Positions 14,682 to 21,259 of a DNA stretch of 21,259 bases are shown piece by piece. The stretch is from an uncultured Muribaculaceae bacterium. GTDB lineage: Bacteria > Bacteroidota > Bacteroidia > Bacteroidales > Muribaculaceae. The notes beneath the pieces were generated by a model. The model was not told where the DNA came from, did no database searches, and saw nothing but the letters and a program-made list of their open reading frames with translations. Location of the stretch: assembly GCA_910578305.1 (NCBI GenBank), contig CAJTQH010000040.1, positions 1 through 21,259 of the forward strand, written 5' to 3'. Numbering within the stretch: the first letter of the stretch is position 1; every line of letters starts with the position of its first letter. The position numbers and the translations under genes are program-made.

Positions 14682-17476
14682 TCACGCAGTTTTTCGATAA
14701 GATACCGGCCGGTGTATGACGCCTCGCAGGCAGCCACCTGCTCGGGAGTACCCGTCACCACCACCTCGCCGCCGGCATCACCGCCTTCGGGCCCTATGTC
14801 TATGACATGATCGGCACACTTCACCACATCCATGTTGTGCTCGATTATCACTACCGTATGGCCAAGCGATATCAGTCGGTCAAACGATGACATAAGTGTG
14901 CGGATGTCGTGAAAATGCAGTCCGGTTGTAGGCTCATCGAATATGAACATGGTAGGACGCGGCTTCTCCATGGCCAGATAGTAAGCCAGCTTCACACGCT
15001 GGTTCTCTCCGCCCGATAATGTCGACGAACTCTGTCCGAGTTTCACATAGCCGAGTCCTACGTCCTGGAGCGGTTTCAGACGCTTCACGATCTTTTTTTC
15101 AGTCGACCCTGTCGATTCTCCGAAAAACTCTATGGCCTCGTTGATGGTCATATTGAGCACATCGTTGATATTCTTCTCTCTATAACGCACATCGAGCACA
15201 TCGCGTTTGAACCGCTGCCCGCCACACTCCTCACAAGGAATGGTGATATCCGCCATAAACTGCATCTCGATAGTGATAGTCCCCTCACCCTTGCACTCCT
15301 CGCATCGACCACCCTCGGCATTAAACGAAAAGTATCCGGGTCCGAATCCCATCTGTCGGGCTCCCTGCTGATCGGCAAACAACCGGCGTATCTCATCATA
15401 TGCCTTCAGATACGTTGCAGGATTGCTTCGAGTCGAACGACCTATCGGATTCTGATCTACAAACTCCACAGCCTCTATCGACGAGAGATCGCCACGAAGC
15501 GTCGTATGCAGTCCGGGAGCATCACCCACCTCATCAAACCGACGCTGAAGCGCACGGTACAATATGTCACGTACCAGAGTCGACTTACCGGAACCGCTCA
15601 CACCTGTCACCACCGTAAGAGCCTGAAGAGGAAAGCGTACATTGATATTCTTGAGATTATGCTCGCGCGCACCTACCACTTCGATATAGTCGCGCCACTT
15701 TCTGCGCGTCTTAGGCACAGGTATCGTCATTTCGCCGTTGAGATATCGCACCGTGTAGCTTTCAGATGCCGACTTCAAATCCGATACAGGTCCCTGATAT
15801 ACTATCTTGCCTCCATGACGTCCGGCCTCAGGGCCTACATCTATCAGATAATCGGCAGCCCGCATTATCTCCTCGTCATGCTCCACCACAACCACCGTGT
15901 TGCCTATCCGCTGCAACTTTCTCAACACACTTATCAGACGCTTTGTGTCGCGGGAATGCAACCCGATACTCGGCTCGTCGAGAATATACAGCGAGCCCAC
16001 AAGACTGCTCCCAAGCGAAGTGGCCAGATTGATACGCTGGCTTTCACCGCCCGACAATGTGGCCGACAGACGATCGAGTGTCAGATATCCCAGCCCGACA
16101 TCCATGAGAAATGCCAACCGGTGACGTATCTCTGTCAGTACACGCTGTGCCACCACAGCCTGTGTTTCGGTGAGCTGAATACTGTCAAAAAACTCCGCAA
16201 GCTCGGTCACCGGCATCCGCACAAGCTCTGTAATGGTTTTCCCCCCTACTTTCACATACGATGCGTCGGCACGCAAGCGGCTTCCATGACACACCGGACA
16301 CGTTGTCTTTCCACGATAGCGGGCAAGCATCACACGATACTGTATCTTGTACTGGTTTTCCTCCACCATCTTGAAAAATCCGTATATGCCTCCAAACCGT
16401 GAGTTACCATGCCATAGAAAGTGTTTCTGTTCGTCGGTAAGATCACTGTAAGCTCTGTGGATCGGGAAGCCGATGTGCGGAGCCAGATGAATAAGCTCTC
16501 GCTTCCACTCGCCCATCTTCTCGCCACGCCAGCACATCACGGCATCATCAAAAACCGATAGCGACGGATCGGGCACCACCTTGCGTTCGTCAATACCTAT
16601 GGTTTTGCCGAATCCCTCGCATTCCGGACACGCGCCATAAGGATTATTGAAATTAAACATCTGTTCGGTCGGCTCCACAAAAGTCATGCCGTCGGCCTCG
16701 AATCGCACCGAAAAGTCATGACGCCTCATTTCTCCGTCGGCCCACACCAAAAGCGAAGCCCTGCCATGTCCTTCAAAAAATGCCGTTTCAGCCGAATCAG
16801 CCAGACGGCTCAGTTCATCGCCCTGATGTGCTACGGCCAGACGGTCAATGAGCAGATCGTAACCATCGGCCGAGCCAACAGACTCCGGTGCCGACAATAT
16901 CTCGGCTATATCCACAAATCGGCCGTCGCGTACCAGACGGCTGTAGCCTTCCTTCAGATATATGTCGAGCTGCGCGGCCATGTCGCGTCCTTCCGGCAGA
17001 GATATTCCCGTGACCACAGCAATACGTGTGCCTTCGGGATACGACAGAGCGGTGTTGAGCACATCGTCGACCGTATGTTTTTTCACCGGTTCATGACTCA
17101 CTGGCGAATATGTTATGCCAATACGTCCGAAAAGCAGACGCATATAGTCATAAATTTCAGTGGAAGTACCCACCGTACTTCGCGGATTGCGTGTATTGAC
17201 CTTCTGCTCTATGGCTATAGCAGGCGGCAGTCCCTGAATTTTGTCGCACTCGGGCTTGGCCATCTTGCCAAGAAATTGTCGTGCGTATGCACTCAGACTC
17301 TCCACATAGCGACGCTGTCCCTCGGCATAAAGAGTATCAAAAGCCAATGAAGATTTTCCCGAACCGGAAAGTCCGGTAACAACGGTGAACTGATTACGAG
17401 GTATGTCGACATTGACCTCTTTCAGATTGTTGACACGTGCGCCACGCACTGATATATCGTGTTTGTCCTTAATCAT
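14675..17476 (-). CDS. uvrA: Excinuclease ABC subunit A
   Basis: The damage-recognition ATPase of nucleotide excision repair, which loads UvrB onto lesions. The 933 residues are the full family length. Two ABC modules are seen: Walker A at 35-42 (GLSGSGKS) and about 624-631 (GVSGSGKS), and signatures LSGGESQR (about 473-480) and LSGGENQR (about 820-827), with DEPSIGLH and DEPTTGLH Walker B regions. The zinc module of the second half is complete (CEEC and CEEC 18 residues apart). In the first half only Cys283-Pro-Glu-Cys286 is seen; the preceding cysteine pair found in E. coli is replaced by a stretch without cysteine (RFEADGMTF). I believe this is usual in Bacteroidota, but I cannot check it here. 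It is the last gene of the rnr-folB-uvrA operon, 37 bases after folB. No SOS-type operator was recognised nearby. Confidence 0.97.
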   Translation of the reverse strand: MIKDKHDISVRGARVNNLKEVNVDIPRNQFTVVTGLSGSGKSSLAFDTLYAEGQRRYVESLSAYARQFLGKMAKPECDKIQGLPPAIAIEQKVNTRNPRSTVGTSTEIYDYMRLLFGRIGITYSPVSHEPVKKHTVDDVLNTALSYPEGTRIAVVTGISLPEGRDMAAQLDIYLKEGYSRLVRDGRFVDIAEILSAPESVGSADGYDLLIDRLAVAHQGDELSRLADSAETAFFEGHGRASLLVWADGEMRRHDFSVRFEADGMTFVEPTEQMFNFNNPYGACPECEGFGKTIGIDERKVVPDPSLSVFDDAVMCWRGEKMGEWKRELIHLAPHIGFPIHRAYSDLTDEQKHFLWHGNSRFGGIYGFFKMVEENQYKIQYRVMLARYRGKTTCPVCHGSRLRADASYVKVGGKTITELVRMPVTELAEFFDSIQLTETQAVVAQRVLTEIRHRLAFLMDVGLGYLTLDRLSATLSGGESQRINLATSLGSSLVGSLYILDEPSIGLHSRDTKRLISVLRKLQRIGNTVVVVEHDEEIMRAADYLIDVGPEAGRHGGKIVYQGPVSDLKSASESYTVRYLNGEMTIPVPKTRRKWRDYIEVVGAREHNLKNINVRFPLQALTVVTGVSGSGKSTLVRDILYRALQRRFDEVGDAPGLHTTLRGDLSSIEAVEFVDQNPIGRSTRSNPATYLKAYDEIRRLFADQQGARQMGFGPGYFSFNAEGGRCEECKGEGTITIEMQFMADITIPCEECGGQRFKRDVLDVRYREKNINDVLNMTINEAIEFFGESTGSTEKKIVKRLKPLQDVGLGYVKLGQSSSTLSGGENQRVKLAYYLAMEKPRPTMFIFDEPTTGLHFHDIRTLMSSFDRLISLGHTVVIIEHNMDVVKCADHVIDIGPEGGDAGGEVVVTGTPEQVAACEASYTGRYLIEKLRDQ

Positions 17477-17513
17477 CGTTTCTCAATGTTTTTTCATAAT
17501 ATCACAGAGCGGT

Positions 17514-17876
17514 CTACCACTCCAGATTCACAGCCACGGATTCTATGCACACACCCGGTATGGGAGGCGCAGGCTTGGTTATCCGGATACGACCACCCTC
17601 TATACGGGGCCAACGGTCTATGATGTGGCGTCGCAACCGGCCGCACACATGTTCGAGCAGATCTGAGGGCTGTGACATCACTTCCTGTATCACTCCGCAC
17701 ACCTCGGCATAATTGATAGTACCATCGAGTCGATCGAAGTCCACAGCGTCATCCGCAGGATAGCGCAGATGCACTGTCACCTCAAACATGTTACCCACCT
17801 TACGCTCCTGCGCCATCACCCCATGAAAGGAATGACAGCGCAGCGAGTTTATTTCTATAGTCACAGTATTGGACAT
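17514..17876 (-). CDS. folB: Dihydroneopterin aldolase
   Basis: A small folate-pathway enzyme (120 residues, normal family length) that cleaves 7,8-dihydroneopterin to 6-hydroxymethyl-7,8-dihydropterin and glycolaldehyde, and can epimerise it. Family hallmarks are FHGVMAQERKVGNMFEV with the substrate-binding Glu24, INYAEV with Tyr56, LLEHVCGRL with Glu75, and ITKPAPPIPG with the probable catalytic Lys101. It forms ring-shaped oligomers in other bacteria. It starts 16 bases after the rnr stop and ends 37 bases before the uvrA start, so it is read from the same transcript. No other folate gene is present here. Confidence 0.95.
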   Translation of the reverse strand: MSNTVTIEINSLRCHSFHGVMAQERKVGNMFEVTVHLRYPADDAVDFDRLDGTINYAEVCGVIQEVMSQPSDLLEHVCGRLRRHIIDRWPRIEGGRIRITKPAPPIPGVCIESVAVNLEW

Positions 17877-17892
17877 GAGTGTATGTGATTCA

Positions 17893-20163
17893 TTATTTAC
17901 GTCTGGTACGTGTCTTTTTCTTTTCCTTGCGAGTCACATGCTTCTTGCCGGGCTTATCAGCCAATGCCTGAGCCACAGACATCTCACGTGCCACATTGTC
18001 TGACTGCGCAGGATCGCCCTTGTCGTCCACAAGCACGAAATCGAGCTGCTTTTTCTCAAGACTTGCGCGGGCGACTTTCACACGCACCTCATCTCCAAGG
18101 CGATAACGTGCGCCACGCCTACGTCCTACAAGACAATAGTTTTTCTCATCGAAGTCGTAGTAATCATCGGCAAGATCACGCACCGGCACAAGCCCTTCGC
18201 ACATGTTGTCGCGAAGTTCGACATACAACCCCCATTCAGTCACACCTGATATCACTCCATCGTACACCTCTCCCATATGGTCACCCATATACTCAACCTG
18301 CTTGTATTTGATTGACGCACGCTCGGCACTGGCCGCAAGCTGCTCCATATCGCTCGAATGCTTGCACTGTTCTTCGAGTTTAGCCTGATTGACACTACGT
18401 CCGCCATTCAGATAGCGTTCAAGCAGACGATGCACCATCATGTCCGGATAGCGTCGGATAGGCGATGTGAAGTGAGTGTAATAGTCAAATGCCAGACCGT
18501 AGTGTCCAACATTGGTGGTGGTATATATAGCCTTGGCCATGGAGCGTATGGCAAGAGTTGACAGGAAATTTTCCTCGCCGAGACCTTTCACATCAGCCAG
18601 CATGCGATTGATCGAGCGATTGACATCGCGTGCCGATCCGGTTTCCTTCACCTTAAATCCGAACGTACGCGCTATCTTTGACAGATCGGCAAGTTTCCCG
18701 GGATCTGGCATGTCATGCACACGATACACAAATGCTTTAGGTTTCTTATGCCCCGCAGGCTTGCCTATGACAGTTGCCACCGTCTTGTTAGCCAGAAGCA
18801 TGAACTCCTCTATAAGTTTATTGGCATCTTTGGATTCTTTGAAGAACACACTCACCGGATGTCCGGTCTCATCGATGTCGAAACGCACCTCCCGGCGATC
18901 AAACTCCACCGAGCCGTTATCGTATCGTGTCTTGCGAAGAATCTTGGCCATGCGGTCGAGAGTAAGTATCTCTTCGGCGTAATCGCCCGATCCGGTCTCG
19001 ATAATCTGCTGAGCCTCCTCGTATGTAAACCGACGGTTGGAACGTGTCACCGTACGGGCTATATGAGATTTCAGCACCTCTGCATTCTCGTTCATTACAA
19101 ATATACAGGAGAACGTAAGCTTGTCCTCGTCAGGACGCAGCGAACATATGCCGTTCGACAGATGCTCAGGGAGCATCGGCACAACGCGATCCACCAGATA
19201 CACCGAAGTGGCACGTTTTTGAGCCTCCTTATCAAGCAATGAGTCGGGCTGTACATAGTGGGTCACATCGGCGATGTGTACACCTACCTCATAATTTCCA
19301 TCGGGCAGACGACGTATCGACAACGCATCATCGAAGTCCTTTGCATCACGAGGATCAATGGTAAATGTTGTAACCTGACGCATGTCTTCGCGCTGAGCCA
19401 CTACCTCATCAGTGATTCCTGCGCCCATGCGCTCGGCAGCGGCGTTGACATTTTCCGGATAGCGGTAAGGCAGACCGAATTCAGCCAGAATAGCATGCAT
19501 CTCAGTCGTATTGTCACCGGTCTGGCCCAATATATCCACCACTTCTCCTATCGGATTTTTAGCGTCATCGGGCCATGACGTGATGCGCACTATGGCTTTT
19601 TGTCCGGTCTTGCCGCCTTTGAGTTTCGCACGAGGTATAAGTATGTCTGTGGCAAGGAACTTGGAGTCGGTCTGTAAGTACGCATATTGACGCGCCACCT
19701 GCAAAGTGCCGATAAATGTCTGCTCCTTTTCCTCTATGATCTCTATCACTTCGGCTTCCGGCTCCACTCCTCTACGGCGAGCCGCCACGATAACACGGAC
19801 CTTGTCTCCGTTAAGAGCATGCATTGAGTTGCGTTCGGCCACAAAAATTGTCTCACCGTCATCATCGGTAAGCACACTGTTCTTACCATTGCTACGACGC
19901 ACAAACACACCCGTAGTCACATTGCTTCGCTGCGGAGCCTTGTATTTTCCCGGCGAAACTTCTATAAGATCACCGTCGAAAGCCATCTCTGCCAACAGCA
20001 GAGCTATGGCCCGATGAGCAGCCGGAGTGTCGGCACCAATGGCATATGCCACCTGCTTATAGTTGAATGTCGCTGTTTTTTGCTGACTTATATAATTGGT
20101 CACTTCGGCATGCAGATTCTTAGTCGATACCTTTCGCGATGAAGACTGTTTTTTATTTGCCAT
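17893..20163 (-). CDS. rnr: Ribonuclease R (RNB/RNase II family 3'-5' exoribonuclease)
   Basis: A processive, magnesium-dependent 3'-5' exoribonuclease able to degrade structured RNA; in other bacteria it acts in mRNA decay, rRNA quality control and trans-translation. The 756 residues hold a basic start, a winged-helix domain (about 30-80), cold-shock domains (about 85-240), the RNB catalytic domain with the acidic cluster Asp270, Asp276, Asp278 and Asp279 (TIDPRDAKDFDD), the SPIRRYPDMMVHR motif, one S1 domain near the C-terminus (about 640-725) and a Lys/Arg-rich tail. The catalytic Asp numbering is shifted by only two from E. coli RNase R. The basic tail and the N-terminal winged helix separate it from RNase II. 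It heads the operon with folB and uvrA. No clear TAnnTTTG element was seen in its 212-base upstream gap. Confidence 0.95.
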   Translation of the reverse strand: MANKKQSSSRKVSTKNLHAEVTNYISQQKTATFNYKQVAYAIGADTPAAHRAIALLLAEMAFDGDLIEVSPGKYKAPQRSNVTTGVFVRRSNGKNSVLTDDDGETIFVAERNSMHALNGDKVRVIVAARRRGVEPEAEVIEIIEEKEQTFIGTLQVARQYAYLQTDSKFLATDILIPRAKLKGGKTGQKAIVRITSWPDDAKNPIGEVVDILGQTGDNTTEMHAILAEFGLPYRYPENVNAAAERMGAGITDEVVAQREDMRQVTTFTIDPRDAKDFDDALSIRRLPDGNYEVGVHIADVTHYVQPDSLLDKEAQKRATSVYLVDRVVPMLPEHLSNGICSLRPDEDKLTFSCIFVMNENAEVLKSHIARTVTRSNRRFTYEEAQQIIETGSGDYAEEILTLDRMAKILRKTRYDNGSVEFDRREVRFDIDETGHPVSVFFKESKDANKLIEEFMLLANKTVATVIGKPAGHKKPKAFVYRVHDMPDPGKLADLSKIARTFGFKVKETGSARDVNRSINRMLADVKGLGEENFLSTLAIRSMAKAIYTTTNVGHYGLAFDYYTHFTSPIRRYPDMMVHRLLERYLNGGRSVNQAKLEEQCKHSSDMEQLAASAERASIKYKQVEYMGDHMGEVYDGVISGVTEWGLYVELRDNMCEGLVPVRDLADDYYDFDEKNYCLVGRRRGARYRLGDEVRVKVARASLEKKQLDFVLVDDKGDPAQSDNVAREMSVAQALADKPGKKHVTRKEKKKTRTRRK

Positions 20164-20270
20164 AATGTATTTGTTTCGGTCTTGAATTATAAGTTATATG
20201 GCCTGCCGTCAGATAAAAACGCGGCCGTCTGTCTACTATGAAAACGCTTGCATGCCCATAATTGTTAAAT

Positions 20271-20313
20271 CAAAGCGTGCCCGACGAGAATATTTCCCGG
20301 CCGACACGCTTTG
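20271..20313 (-). repeat. 9-bp perfect inverted repeat between gyrB and rnr
   Basis: CAAAGCGTG (20271-20279) and CACGCTTTG (20305-20313) are exact reverse complements around a 25-base spacer. Read on the minus strand the second arm is followed by ATTTAACAATT, so a terminator of gyrB is possible; it also lies in the presumed leader or promoter region of rnr, where it could be an operator or RNA structure. Confidence 0.5.
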
Positions 20314-20350
20314 CTGTGTATTGGTCTTGCTGACAATTCTGCTGACACCG

Positions 20351-20370
20351 CCGGCCTCCTGTATGGCCGG
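20351..20370 (-). terminator. G+C-rich hairpin just after gyrB
   Basis: CCGGCC (20351-20356) and GGCCGG (20365-20370) form a 6-bp stem with an 8-base loop, five bases after the gyrB stop. There is no T tract after it on the minus strand, so it may protect the mRNA end rather than end transcription. Confidence 0.35.
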
Positions 20371-20375
20371 ATGTA

Positions 20376-21259
20376 TCAGGCGTCTATATTGGCATAGTTT
20401 GCGTTTTCTTCTATGAAATCACGGCGCGGAGCCACATCTTCGCCCATGAGCATCGAGAATATGCGGTCGGCCTCTGCCGCATCGCTTATCTGCACTTGCT
20501 TCAGCATTCGGTGCTCTGGAGCCATGGTTGTATCGCGGAGTTCCTGTGCACTCATCTCACCAAGACCTTTGTAGCGCTGTACTTTGGTCTTGTCGCCATG
20601 CTTGAGAATAAACTGTTGTACCTGCTGATCGGTCCAGCAATATTCCTCCACTTTACCTCTGGTACACTTGTAGAGCGGCGGAGTTGCAAGATAGAGATAA
20701 CCGTTTTCTATCACCGGACGCATACGACGGAAGAAGAATGTCATAAGCAGAGTGGCAATATGCGATCCGTCGACATCGGCATCGGTCATGATGATGATCT
20801 TATGATATGCAAGCTTGGAAATGTTCACCTCCTTGGGGTCGTCCTCGGTGCCGATAGTGACACGGAGAGCACGGAACATGGCAGTGATTTCGGCGTTGTC
20901 AAATATCTTGTGATCCATAGCCTTCTCCACATTGAGGATCTTGCCTCGCAGCGGCAGGATGGCCTGGAACTGACGGTCACGACCCTGCTTTGCGGTACCG
21001 CCTGCCGAGTCACCTTCGACAAGGAAGAGCTCGCAGTCTTCAGCTGTACGGCTTGAACAGTCGGCCAGCTTGCCCGGAAGTCCGCCTCCGCTGAGTGGTG
21101 ACTTACGCAGCACATTCTTACGTGCATTATATGCTGCATGACGTGCCTGTGCGGCAAGAATCACTTTCTCCACAATGGTTTTGGCCTGACGCGGATTTTC
21201 TTCCAGATAATTGCGCAGAGCCTCACTGACAGCTGTCTGTACGGCACCGATCACCTCGT
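20376..21259 (-). CDS. gyrB: DNA gyrase subunit B, C-terminal part (5' end outside the window)
   Basis: The TOPRIM and tail part of the ATP-driven type II topoisomerase that introduces negative supercoils as an A2B2 complex with GyrA. The frame is open through the right edge, where codons continue upstream of the GTG at 21254, so that GTG is an internal valine. Motifs are RKSPLSGGGLPGKLADC, the TOPRIM acidic residue in LFLVEGDSAGG, QAILPLRGKILNVEKA, and IIIMTDADVDGSHI with the metal-binding Asp residues. The end (MGEDVAPRRDFIEENA) is that of GyrB. GyrB is preferred over ParE from the tail and the close match of these blocks. About 294 residues are visible, so a little under half of the protein. 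The fluoroquinolone-linked region of GyrB is inside the visible part and looks ordinary. Confidence 0.94.
   Translation of the reverse strand, partial: EVIGAVQTAVSEALRNYLEENPRQAKTIVEKVILAAQARHAAYNARKNVLRKSPLSGGGLPGKLADCSSRTAEDCELFLVEGDSAGGTAKQGRDRQFQAILPLRGKILNVEKAMDHKIFDNAEITAMFRALRVTIGTEDDPKEVNISKLAYHKIIIMTDADVDGSHIATLLMTFFFRRMRPVIENGYLYLATPPLYKCTRGKVEEYCWTDQQVQQFILKHGDKTKVQRYKGLGEMSAQELRDTTMAPEHRMLKQVQISDAAEADRIFSMLMGEDVAPRRDFIEENANYANIDA

Noticed and set aside
15506..16402. Long open frame (about 298 codons) on the plus strand opposite uvrA
   Set aside because: It is a mirror of uvrA codon use, rich in His, Tyr, Arg and Thr with no domain character, and uvrA is full length on the other strand.
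16718..17350. 210-codon plus-strand frame opposite the start of uvrA
   Set aside because: No recognisable domain, no promoter, and it lies wholly over conserved uvrA sequence.

Overview
The window looks like chromosomal DNA from a Bacteroidota bacterium, most likely order Bacteroidales; a Muribaculaceae-type gut organism is my guess and is not proven. The reasons are perfect matches to the Bacteroidota sigma factor consensus (TAnnTTTG) in intergenic regions, the general lack of Shine-Dalgarno sequences before start codons, and a UvrA that lacks the first cysteine pair of its first zinc finger. Most genes are of moderate G+C (29 of 60 bases by hand count at 13981-14040). One islet at about 8700-10450 is clearly richer in A+T (15 G/C of 60 at 9421-9480).

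Left part (1-8694, plus strand): a tightly packed Ser/Thr phosphorylation and cell-wall operon. It holds an FHA protein, a membrane-anchored PP2C phosphatase, a 1404-residue fusion of a SEDS glycosyltransferase (RodA/FtsW type) with a class B penicillin-binding transpeptidase, a second FHA protein, and a divergent Ser/Thr kinase with a coiled coil and four membrane helices. The gene set and order match the actinobacterial fhaA/fhaB-pstP-rodA-pbpA-pknA/pknB locus, with rodA and pbpA merged into one gene. The likely logic is that the kinase and phosphatase set the phosphorylation of partners read by the FHA proteins, and so control peptidoglycan polymerisation and crosslinking.

Middle (8695-10455): a gap with a strong promoter that is followed at once by an RNA of about 200-250 nt with several nested, covarying-looking stems. 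Three small A+T-rich genes follow: a lipoprotein with an internal repeat, a secreted protein and a 41-residue membrane protein. This islet is the least explained part of the window.

Right part (10456-21259): ordinary chromosomal genes. An acyl-CoA synthetase (minus) diverges from mtaB and a family 2 glycosyltransferase (plus, ATGA-coupled). The latter converges on, and overlaps by 7 bases, a minus-strand operon rnr-folB-uvrA. The C-terminal part of gyrB (minus) runs off the right edge. A 9-bp inverted repeat lies between gyrB and rnr.
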